Of a DNA stretch of 9,962 nt, positions 1 through 6,109 are shown in pieces. A model generated the notes under the pieces. That model was not told where the DNA came from. It did not search any database and saw only the letters and a list, made by a program, of their open reading frames with translations. The stretch is from an uncultured Erysipelotrichaceae bacterium (lineage in GTDB: Bacteria > Bacillota_I > Bacilli_A > Erysipelotrichales > Erysipelotrichaceae). The first letter of the stretch is position 1. Each line of letters starts with the position of its first letter. The stretch covers positions 1 to 9,962 of the forward strand of contig CADBND010000166.1 in the NCBI GenBank assembly GCA_902795875.1. Direction: 5' to 3'. Both the position numbers and the translations under genes were made by a program.

Positions 1-1017
1 ATGGCAAAGATCATCGCTCATACCGCAACGGAACCGGGACTTTCGATCGCTTTTAAAGAAATGCTCAACTTCGAAGAAAACGAATTCTACTTCGAAAAAG
101 ACCTAAACTTTATCGGAAAAAGTGTTCTGGAGATCACAAAAACCCTTGATAAGGCAGCTTTGGCCGGCATCCGGCATAACGATAAGATTACGATCAACCC
201 CAAACGGGATTATACTGTTAACATAAATGACGAGCTAATCCTGTTTGAACAGGAAAAAGGCAGCTATGTGCTGCACAAACTGGAAACGAAAAGAGTTGAA
301 GACCGTCTGCCTCCATCTACGATCGAAGAATCCAAAGGCAAAGTCGTGATCATCGGTCATAACACGCTGTCCCAGACGATCCTGGACGAATTACACAAGG
401 ATATCAAAGATGTCTGCATCTACACCGACAAAGACGATGCAAACGAACTGGATCAAAGACAAAACAAACGAGATATCGAGATCCGGGGGACTGCTCCTGA
501 AAAAGAACTTTCAAAAATAGCTGAAAACTATCAGCACATCATCCTTCTCTCAGACAGGGATATCGACAAGGAAGACTCCGACATTAGCACCATCCTCCTG
601 CTTCTGAAACTGATGGATATAAGAGACAGAAAAGGGCTTGACTTTAATCTGGTTGTGGAACTGAATCTGGAAAGCTCCTACAACGTCGCACCGAAAACCA
701 ATTATGTCGATTACATCGTCAATTCAAATACTGCCTCATTGTTTCTTGCCCAGATCGCCGAAAACCCGCATATCGAACAGGTATTTAAAGAACTGCTCAC
801 AAACAAAGGCAATGAACTGTACTCAAAACCGATCCGTATCTTCAACCTGCATACCAGACACGACTACTCCGTGATCGGCCTAAAAGAGATCGTTCTATCC
901 TACGGATATACATTGTTAAGAATCATGCACGGCAATGAGATCGATATGAATCCTGGTCTGAGTGAAAGGGTACAGTTTGAAACAGAAGACAGATTGATCG
1001 TTCTGGGGAGAGAATAG
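1..1017 (+). CDS. CASTOR/POLLUX-type ion channel, C-terminal regulatory part (5' end missing)
   Basis: This is the cytosolic C-terminal part of a protein resembling the plant CASTOR/POLLUX (DMI1) cation channels and their bacterial relatives. The first ~90 visible residues fit the CASTOR/POLLUX middle region (Pfam PF06241 as I know it): TEPGLS, then FEENEFYF, then a loop ending INPKRDYTV and a DELILFEQ strand. A second Rossmann-like RCK/TrkA-N-type segment follows at about 113-240, with VVIIGHNTLSQTIL where a nucleotide-binding glycine loop would be; the loop lacks a clean GxGxxG. The end (residues ~275-338) is a small regulatory domain. No membrane segment is present, and family members have pore helices and a first RCK domain ahead of this region. 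The ATG at position 1 is therefore probably an internal methionine and the gene starts upstream of the window. Likely role: ligand- or Ca2+-gated K+ or other cation flux; the ion is not inferable here. Confidence 0.8.
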   Translation: MAKIIAHTATEPGLSIAFKEMLNFEENEFYFEKDLNFIGKSVLEITKTLDKAALAGIRHNDKITINPKRDYTVNINDELILFEQEKGSYVLHKLETKRVEDRLPPSTIEESKGKVVIIGHNTLSQTILDELHKDIKDVCIYTDKDDANELDQRQNKRDIEIRGTAPEKELSKIAENYQHIILLSDRDIDKEDSDISTILLLLKLMDIRDRKGLDFNLVVELNLESSYNVAPKTNYVDYIVNSNTASLFLAQIAENPHIEQVFKELLTNKGNELYSKPIRIFNLHTRHDYSVIGLKEIVLSYGYTLLRIMHGNEIDMNPGLSERVQFETEDRLIVLGRE

Positions 1018-1030
1018 ATCGCTTACGATA

Positions 1031-1069
1031 AGCTCCGGTCATGAACCGGAGCTATATTATTCTTTTTTC
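1031..1069 (+). terminator. Intrinsic terminator after the channel gene
   Basis: A perfect 9-bp stem (AGCTCCGGT paired with ACCGGAGCT, 1031-1039 with 1045-1053) with a 5-nt loop begins 14 nt after the stop codon. The T-rich run is displaced by a few bases (TCTTTTTTCT from 1061), so efficiency may be moderate. Confidence 0.75.
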
Positions 1070-1088
1070 TAACCTTTTTCAAATACTG

Positions 1089-1118
1089 CTTTTGTTGAGA
1101 AGGTCTCGAATACAAAAG
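1089..1118. other. Imperfect hairpin of unknown role between convergent genes
   Basis: CTTTTG (1089-1094) pairs with CAAAAG (1113-1118), and inside it TTGAGA can pair with TCTCGAA (one bulge) around an AGG loop. It lies between the two terminators of the convergent genes and has no clear T-tract on either side. It may be a decayed terminator or chance. Confidence 0.25.
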
Positions 1119-1130
1119 AGCTGATAAACA

Positions 1131-1157
1131 CAAAGCCGGCTTTCCAAGCCGGCTTTG
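1131..1157. terminator. Strong hairpin terminator, chiefly for the minus-strand gene ending at 1164
   Basis: CAAAGCCGGC (1131-1140) pairs perfectly with GCCGGCTTTG (1148-1157), and TT/AA extends the stem to 12 bp around a 3-nt TCC loop. It sits 6 nt beyond the minus-strand stop codon. Read on minus it is followed by TGTTTATC, and on plus by TTTGCTTTATTTC, so it could act in both directions. With the hairpin at 1031 it insulates two convergent genes. Confidence 0.8.
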
Positions 1158-1163
1158 TTTGCT

Positions 1164-1742
1164 TTATTTCTTTTCCTTTTCCTCTTCTTCGTACATCTTG
1201 TACAACTGCTTCCAGTATTTATCGTCATAGCCTTCCCATAACGGTTCTACTTTGGAAGCCTCATTCAGGAAATAGAAGACATCTCTTCCCAGTTCAAATC
1301 TTCCCTTGTTGGTATGCATATCGATCGCATAATCCGGGATCTCCGGGATCTCGCCCTTTTCATTTTCCTTCATGATAATGTTCTTGATCTGATCGGTGGA
1401 TCTTTCCTTCTTGCACCGGCAAAGATATCGGATCGCATACAGGAAGAAGATCGGACGATCGCCATCGCCATACGGGAAAGTCAGACGCATATCGTTCAGC
1501 GTCTTCATGACCACCAGGGCATTGGGATCGCCAAAACCGATATCCTCGACCGGTATGACCATAAGTCTGGTCCAGAGCTTTTCCTCATGGAATGGCGAAG
1601 TGGCATAAAGTTCATAGGCAAAACGCATCGCCAGATCCTCCTGGCCTCTGCGGATACATTTCTGAACAGCGGAAATCAGTAAGTCTGCACTGATACCGTG
1701 CTTCGACACGGTATATGCCCAGGGATCGTAATATTCTGACAT
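1164..1742 (-). CDS. Stand-alone RarA/MgsA C-terminal-domain-like protein
   Basis: This 192-residue protein resembles the C-terminal (collar/tetramerisation, MgsA_C, PF12002) part of the replication-associated AAA+ ATPase RarA/MgsA but carries no ATPase: I see no Walker A or B motif. Recognisable pieces are the helix with ISADLLISAVQKCIRRG (about 17-33), the VEDIGFGDPNAL segment (66-77), which parallels the SEDIGLADPQAL motif of RarA, and DMHTNKGR near 142-149. Full RarA is about 420-440 residues, so this is roughly the last third, and the start is genuine: AAAAGGAGG at 1749-1757 lies 6 nt before the ATG. RarA acts at stalled replication forks; a lone C-terminal domain might bind or modulate it, which is inference. 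The C-terminus is a short charged run (EEEEKEKK). The upstream gene has its own terminator, so this gene needs its own promoter. I found only poor candidates: TTGTGA or TTGGGA as -35, and AT-rich boxes such as GATAAT or TATAAA at unfavourable spacing. Confidence 0.7.
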   Translation of the reverse strand: MSEYYDPWAYTVSKHGISADLLISAVQKCIRRGQEDLAMRFAYELYATSPFHEEKLWTRLMVIPVEDIGFGDPNALVVMKTLNDMRLTFPYGDGDRPIFFLYAIRYLCRCKKERSTDQIKNIIMKENEKGEIPEIPDYAIDMHTNKGRFELGRDVFYFLNEASKVEPLWEGYDDKYWKQLYKMYEEEEKEKK

Positions 1743-1799
1743 GGAAATCCTCCTTTTATACTATTATCTTATCTCATTTTCCCAAGCTTCTATCACAAA

Positions 1800-1821
1800 G
1801 AAAAAGACGGTATAACCGTCT
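1800..1821 (-). terminator. Intrinsic terminator of the acidic-tail protein gene
   Basis: Read on minus, AGACGGT-TAT-ACCGTCT forms a perfect 7-bp stem (1821-1815 with 1811-1805) followed directly by TTTTTC. It begins 5 nt after the stop codon of the gene at 1827 and separates it from the next minus-strand gene. Confidence 0.8.
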
Positions 1822-1826
1822 CAATA

Positions 1827-2162
1827 CTATTCGACTTCCTCTTCGCCCTCCTGGACAAGCTGCAGATCGGGTTCTTCCTCCAGGACATCCTCTTCTTCCT
1901 CTTCCTCGAAGTTGTCCATATAGGTCTGCACCTTGGAAACATGTTCGCTCTCGTTTTTCTTCAGCCTGTTTTTCCTGATCAGCGCTTCGATCTCCTCAAC
2001 TGTTTCCTCATCCATGATAAGCAGATCCTCCGCCTTCACCAGAGGGATCGAAACATCCTGAAATTTCGTGAACGTCACGATCAGATTGCTGTGATCGTTT
2101 CCTGTGATGCTACCAACGATACCGCTGGCCTTCGATTTGATCTGTTTTCCAATAAGACTCAT
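1827..2162 (-). CDS. Hypothetical small protein with N-terminal beta-rich part and Glu-rich tail
   Basis: I do not recognise this 111-residue protein. Residues 1-50 (MSLIGKQIKSKASGIVGSI...) have alternating hydrophobic strands with a GKxI...GIVGSI pattern. That recalls small SH3/KOW-like beta barrels that end some helicases and RNA-binding proteins, a fold guess only. Residues ~53-80 are a charged helix (DEETVEEIEALIRKNRLKK). The last 30 residues are strongly acidic (FEEEEEED, EGEEEVE), so the protein is probably soluble and cytoplasmic; there is no signal peptide or membrane segment. The start is well supported by GAGGAG at 2170-2175, 7 nt before the ATG. It has its own promoter and terminator and so forms a single-gene transcript between two unrelated genes. 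Confidence 0.75.
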   Translation of the reverse strand: MSLIGKQIKSKASGIVGSITGNDHSNLIVTFTKFQDVSIPLVKAEDLLIMDEETVEEIEALIRKNRLKKNESEHVSKVQTYMDNFEEEEEEDVLEEEPDLQLVQEGEEEVE

Positions 2163-2187
2163 GTGCTATCTCCTCATGTACCTGTAT

Positions 2188-2216
2188 ATCTTATGAGGAT
2201 ATGCACAATGAGTCAA
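2188..2216 (-). promoter_or_regulatory. Sigma-A-type promoter for the acidic-tail protein gene
   Basis: On minus, TTGACT (2216-2211, five of six consensus bases) and TAAGAT (2193-2188, four of six) are separated by 17 bp. The -10 box lies about 25 nt before the ATG at 2162, and the whole element sits just past the oxidoreductase stop codon. Confidence 0.65.
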
Positions 2217-2233
2217 TACCTTTTTCACTGTTT

Positions 2234-3214
2234 TTAACGATCCTGCTCAAAAATGATCCCTGCAGACTCCTTTGCCATGTCTATGACCCGCATTGCGATC
2301 AAAGAATCCTTCAGAAGTATATCCATCGCTTCCCTGTCTTTTTGATCATAGATATCGCAGATATCTTTCAGCTCGTTATAGAACCACGACCCGTCATTCT
2401 CCACATCGAAATGCTCCTGTTTCTCTTCCGTATAGATCCCGAAAGGTTTCCTGCCGTTGCTGCCGCCATCGACGATAATATAGCCCTTCTCCCCGGCAAT
2501 GATGTTGCGGTTGTTCCCATTCAGATCCTTCGCTGCCAGAGCCGTAATGACCTTGTCTTCATATTCCAATACCAATGTACCGCCCAGATCCACACCGTTT
2601 TCATGTTTGCGACAATAATAAGTCACCCTCTTCGGTTCTCCGAAAAGACCTATGACGAAATGGATCTTGTAGATACCCAGATCCATCAAAGCGCCACCCG
2701 AGTATTCATTGGTAAAAACATTGGGATTCTTCCCATCAAGAAGATCCTTGTATTTGCGGGAATATTGCAGGTAGGTACATTGTACCTCCTTGATCTTGCC
2801 AATCTCGGCGATCTTTTCCTTCAGAAGCCTGTAGTTGAGGGAATGCTGGATGGTCATACTTTCAAACAGAAAAAGATCCTTTTCCTTCGCCAGATCCACA
2901 AGCCTCTTCGCCTGCCTGTAATTGGAACAGAAAGGTTTCTCCACGATAACACTTTTTCCATGTTTCAAAGCATCTTCCGCCTGGAAGTAATGCAAGGAAT
3001 TGGGTGAAGCGATATAGACCAGATCGATGTTTTCATCACTCAGGAATTCCTCCATATCGGTATAGACAAAATCGATATTCGCCTCATTCGCGAAACTCTT
3101 TCCCTTCTCATACGTCCGTGAGTAACACCCATAGGCGTGGACCTTCTCCACTTCTTCACATGCTTTCGCCATCATCAAAGCGATGCCACCGGTTCCGATA
3201 ATACCCAGATTCAT
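2234..3214 (-). CDS. Gfo/Idh/MocA-family NAD(P)-dependent oxidoreductase
   Basis: This 326-residue protein is a typical member of the family that oxidises or reduces sugars, inositols and related polyols. The N-terminal Rossmann domain begins MNLGIIGTGGIA, with the dinucleotide-binding loop G7-T-G-G-I-A12. The conserved E92-K93-P94 motif follows (VIVEKPF), with the catalytic-region lysine. The C-terminal alpha/beta domain carries YSGGALMDLGIY (171-182) and H186, placing the usual Asp/Tyr/His substrate-binding residues. The length is normal. The substrate cannot be told from sequence, and there is no sugar transporter or kinase beside it. The start codon overlaps the stop of the upstream decayed gene (ATGA), and the GAGG that could serve as its ribosome site lies inside the upstream Glu-codon tail, so translation was probably coupled. 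No clear intrinsic terminator follows the stop. A new promoter begins just downstream. Confidence 0.9.
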   Translation of the reverse strand: MNLGIIGTGGIALMMAKACEEVEKVHAYGCYSRTYEKGKSFANEANIDFVYTDMEEFLSDENIDLVYIASPNSLHYFQAEDALKHGKSVIVEKPFCSNYRQAKRLVDLAKEKDLFLFESMTIQHSLNYRLLKEKIAEIGKIKEVQCTYLQYSRKYKDLLDGKNPNVFTNEYSGGALMDLGIYKIHFVIGLFGEPKRVTYYCRKHENGVDLGGTLVLEYEDKVITALAAKDLNGNNRNIIAGEKGYIIVDGGSNGRKPFGIYTEEKQEHFDVENDGSWFYNELKDICDIYDQKDREAMDILLKDSLIAMRVIDMAKESAGIIFEQDR

Positions 3215-3533
3215 TCTTCTTCCTCGTCTTCTTCTCTTCTTCTCTTGAATATCAGGAAAAGGATCAGGAACAGCACCATAAACAAGGTCACTGCGATGCC
3301 GATCAACAGATACAGAAAACCGCGATCTTCCTTCTTTTCCTCTTCTTTTATCTCTTCATCGACTTCCTCTTCCGCTGTCTTTATAAAGCACATCGACTTT
3401 GTCTGCTTCCACCGTAGGTGGCGTAGACAAGAGCGACATTCGCTGAAAGATCGTCCTGTGCAAGAATGGTATTTGTTTCCGCAAGGATCAAACTGAGCAG
3501 TATACAGATGAGTTTTCTTCCTATCTTATTCAT
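3211..3533 (-). pseudogene. Decayed signal-peptide/single-TM protein gene, two frameshifts
   Basis: On minus an ATG at 3533 with GGAG 8 nt upstream opens a clean signal peptide (MNKIGRKLICILLSLILA...ILAQ), but this frame stops after 49 codons. Just before that, a second frame reads coherently as TPPTVEADKVDVLYKDS. A third frame, from about 3375 to the stop at 3211, reads as an acidic stretch, a membrane helix (FLYLLIGIAVTLFMVLFLI), a KRRR stop-transfer and a Glu-rich tail. Skipping one base near 3413-3425 and one near 3370-3375 would join all three into one ~107-residue exported, membrane-anchored protein with a short ectodomain. I recognise no family. The last 60 codons can also be read from an ATG at 3393 with no good ribosome site. 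Two sequencing errors would explain the same pattern. Its end overlaps the oxidoreductase start by 4 bp. Confidence 0.6.
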
Positions 3534-3562
3534 GATGAGGTCTCCGTATTTTTCTAATTCAT

Positions 3563-3591
3563 ATTGTATTATTTCCGGAAACGATTGTCCT
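3563..3591 (-). promoter_or_regulatory. Promoter driving the decayed gene and oxidoreductase (minus)
   Basis: On minus, AGGACA (3591-3586, matching the GACA half of the -35) and TACAAT (3568-3563, five of six) are 17 bp apart, about 30 nt before the ATG at 3533. It is the only good minus-strand promoter I find for the oxidoreductase. Confidence 0.5.
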
Positions 3592-3621
3592 CTATGAAGA
3601 TAAAAATACAGTCAAAGACCG

Positions 3622-3657
3622 TATAATAGACATATGAATTGTTGCTCAGGCAAGGAG
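3622..3657 (+). promoter_or_regulatory. -10 box and ribosome site of the GTPase-NYN gene (plus)
   Basis: A perfect TATAAT lies at 3622-3627, and AAGGAG at 3652-3657 is 7 nt before the ATG at 3665. The base run 17 bp upstream (GATAAA) is a poor -35, so either expression is weak or an activator is needed. It is divergent from the minus promoter at 3563-3591, leaving about 30 bp between the two. Confidence 0.5.
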
Positions 3658-3664
3658 ACTCGAC

Positions 3665-6109
3665 ATGTCTAAAACGGTCATTGGTGCCTATGCCCATGTG
3701 GATGGTGGAAAGACGACGCTGTCGGAAGCCATCCTGCACAAATGCGGTGCACTCTCAAAGACCGGACGGGTCGATCATGAAGACTCCTTTTTAGACTACG
3801 AGAATTACGAAAGAAGAAAAGGCATCACCGTCTTAATGAAACAGGCCCGTTTTTCCTATGAAGGAAGAGATTTCATCTATGTCGATACGCCCGGGCATCT
3901 CGATTTCATCGGCGAAGTCAACCGCAGCTTCCGTATCCTCGATGCCGCCATCCTGATCATTGACGCCACCGCCAATATCCCGGCGGACACGATAAGAAGA
4001 TTCTCCTATCTCAAGACGCTGAACATCCCCATCCTCTTGTTTCTAAATAAGATGGACATCACCCACAAGACAAAAGAAGAACTTCTGGATTCCGTAAAAA
4101 AGCAGCTGCATCCCGACATCGTCCCTTACGATGAATGTAAAGAAGCAGTCGCCTTGAATCATGAAGAGATACTCGATGAATATCTTTCAAGCGGAAAGAT
4201 TGAAGAGGGCTACATCGTTTCTGATCTTCAGCAGGGCTTATTCTTCCCGTTATTTTACGGGTCTGCACTGCGCGAAGAAGGTATCGAAGAACTTCTTTCC
4301 TTCATAAACCGCTATGTCAGAAACCCTGAAACCGGGAAAGGTTTCAAAGCCTATATCTACAAGGTGGACGAATATGCCCACCTCAAGGTCTTTTCCGGAA
4401 CTCTGAAAAACCGCGATATCTTCTCGGAATACAAGATCTCCGAGATCGTCCAGTTCAACGGACAGAAAGCCATTCAGGTAAATGAAGTCGAAGGAGAAGA
4501 CCTCTGTGCCGTCAAAGGCCTGCAGGGACTCAAAGCCGGTACTTATCTTCCTTCGCTATTCTGTGAAGATACGATGGAACTCAATTCCCTGACCTATTCC
4601 ATCCATTCAAAACTCGACGACATACAGCTCTATAAGACGATCTGCCCTCTCAACGACGAATTCCCGGAATTACATATCTCTCTGGGAAGAGATGTGACGA
4701 TCGACCTTCTGGGAGATCTTCATAAAGACTTCATTCAGGATCTGATCAAAGACCGCTATTCCATCGACACGACGCTCTCCAGTCCAAAGATCGAATACCG
4801 CGAATCCATCGAAGAAGAAGTCTACGGCGTAGGACATTACGAACCCTTACGTCATTACGCAGAAGTTCTGGTAAGACTGAAGCCTGACAGCGAATATCGT
4901 ATCAAAACGAAGAAGGAGTTCTCCGTCCTTTCGCAATATCTGCATACCTACCGTCCCTGCGGACTTCTTTCCGACTCACCACTTGATCACATCCAGATCG
5001 AGATCATGGATATCAAAACCCACATCAAACACACTGAAGGCGGAGACCTGATACAGGCTTTAAACAGAGCCATTAGACAAGCTCTGTCCAAAACAAAAGG
5101 GATCCTTCTGGAACCCTATTATCTGATCAGTTTCAGCGGAACCTCCCAAAGCATACCCGGCATCATTTCCGAACTGTCCTCAAAACAGTTCGTATTCGAC
5201 GTCGAAGAAGACATGATCATGGCCAAGATCCCCATCTCTTCTTTCAACGACTTCATCCTTCTTCTTTCGAACCGTTTCAAGGACGACTACTCCTACAACA
5301 TCGAAGGACAGATCTACGACACTTGTCGCAACGAAAAGGAAATCCTTTCTGCCATCGGCTACGATTATCTCAACGACCCTTCCAAACCGGTCGGATCCAT
5401 TTTCACCCGCAACGGAGCTGGCACTTATGTGCCACCTGAAGAAGTCGAAGAAGTCATGCATATGGACTTACGCAACTATTTTGCCGATTACAAACCGGCA
5501 ATAAAACGCAATCCGAGAAGCGTAGGCGAAGAAGAACTCAAACGGGTGTGGAATTCTTTATACAAGCCAAGACCACGCTATATCGAAAGACAGAGCGTCA
5601 CAGAAGAAGAAACGAAAAAGAAAGCAGCCCCTTCAAAGGAACTTTTGTATATGATTGACGGCTACAATGTCATGCATGCGCTGGACGACATATCGCTTGA
5701 AGATCTGACGATGGCCAGAGAGAAAGTCATCGACTTAGTCTGCGACTTTGCTGGATACTTATCCGCATCCTGTGTTTTAGTCTTTGATGCCTACCTGCAG
5801 GACAACAGTAAAGAAAGTGTAACTCAGCGCGACAACATCACTCTGGTCTACACCAGGAAGCATCAGACTGCCGACATGTATATCGAGGCCAAAGCGAAAG
5901 AACTCGGTGACAAATATCACCTCATCGTTGTCACCTCCGATGCCCTGGAACAATTATCCGTCTTTTCCAGTGATGCCTTCCGTCTGTCCAGCCGGGAGTT
6001 CCTCGCCCGCTACAACAACATGCGCAAGAACAACGTATATAATAAAAAGATCTCCAACCGTCCCCTGGAACAGCTCAGAGATCTTCTCGATCCGGAGTCA
6101 GATATATAG
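3665..6109 (+). CDS. EF-G/TetM-like translational GTPase fused to a YacP/Rae1-type NYN ribonuclease domain
   Basis: The protein has 814 residues in two parts. Residues 1-~600 follow the EF-G/TetM layout. G1 is AHVDGGKT (10-17), G2 is KGIT (52-55), G3 is DTPGH (74-78) with the catalytic His, G4 is NKMD (128-131) and G5 is SAL (200-202). Domain II follows (~223-305), then domain III, domain IV opening with YRESI and GHYEPLRHYAE (378-400), and domain V starting LLEPYY (481-486). A distal segment, IFTRNGAGTYVPPEEVEEVMHM (578-600), resembles a C-terminal signature I associate with non-Tet 'translation factor GTPase' proteins. After a charged linker, residues ~659-800 match Bacillus YacP/Rae1 (NYN_YacP, PF05991): IDGYN (D665), VFDAY (D708), TADMYIE (D737), VVTSD..EQ (D759) and SSREFL. 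All the acidic metal-site positions are kept. Rae1 cuts mRNA in the ribosomal A site, and TetM relatives enter that site, so a ribosome-targeted nuclease is inferred. TetM itself is about 640 residues and lacks the extra domain. The gene is monocistronic. Confidence 0.85.
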   Translation: MSKTVIGAYAHVDGGKTTLSEAILHKCGALSKTGRVDHEDSFLDYENYERRKGITVLMKQARFSYEGRDFIYVDTPGHLDFIGEVNRSFRILDAAILIIDATANIPADTIRRFSYLKTLNIPILLFLNKMDITHKTKEELLDSVKKQLHPDIVPYDECKEAVALNHEEILDEYLSSGKIEEGYIVSDLQQGLFFPLFYGSALREEGIEELLSFINRYVRNPETGKGFKAYIYKVDEYAHLKVFSGTLKNRDIFSEYKISEIVQFNGQKAIQVNEVEGEDLCAVKGLQGLKAGTYLPSLFCEDTMELNSLTYSIHSKLDDIQLYKTICPLNDEFPELHISLGRDVTIDLLGDLHKDFIQDLIKDRYSIDTTLSSPKIEYRESIEEEVYGVGHYEPLRHYAEVLVRLKPDSEYRIKTKKEFSVLSQYLHTYRPCGLLSDSPLDHIQIEIMDIKTHIKHTEGGDLIQALNRAIRQALSKTKGILLEPYYLISFSGTSQSIPGIISELSSKQFVFDVEEDMIMAKIPISSFNDFILLLSNRFKDDYSYNIEGQIYDTCRNEKEILSAIGYDYLNDPSKPVGSIFTRNGAGTYVPPEEVEEVMHMDLRNYFADYKPAIKRNPRSVGEEELKRVWNSLYKPRPRYIERQSVTEEETKKKAAPSKELLYMIDGYNVMHALDDISLEDLTMAREKVIDLVCDFAGYLSASCVLVFDAYLQDNSKESVTQRDNITLVYTRKHQTADMYIEAKAKELGDKYHLIVVTSDALEQLSVFSSDAFRLSSREFLARYNNMRKNNVYNKKISNRPLEQLRDLLDPESDI
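6043..6084 (-). terminator. Possible terminator of the NamZ-NAGPA unit, inside the GTPase gene
   Basis: On minus, AGATCTC (6084-6078) can pair with GAGATCT (6054-6048), followed by TTTT. The intervening 23 nt can form a small inner hairpin (GTTC...GGGAC). It lies 14 nt past the stop at 6098. The large loop and the overlap with coding sequence make this tentative. Confidence 0.35.

Noticed and set aside
1..3. ATG at window position 1 as the true start of the channel gene
   Set aside because: The family has pore helices and a first RCK domain before this region, and no upstream sequence is visible to judge a ribosome site.
2201..3007. Long plus-strand frame (268 codons) opposite the oxidoreductase
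   Set aside because: It is antisense to a clear Gfo/Idh/MocA gene, has no family resemblance or ribosome site, and its composition looks like a mirrored frame.
3665..6109. Calling the GTPase a tetracycline ribosomal-protection (tetM-type) gene
   Set aside because: The layout is similar, but the distal signature and nuclease fusion differ from TetM/TetO and no linked resistance or mobile genes are present.
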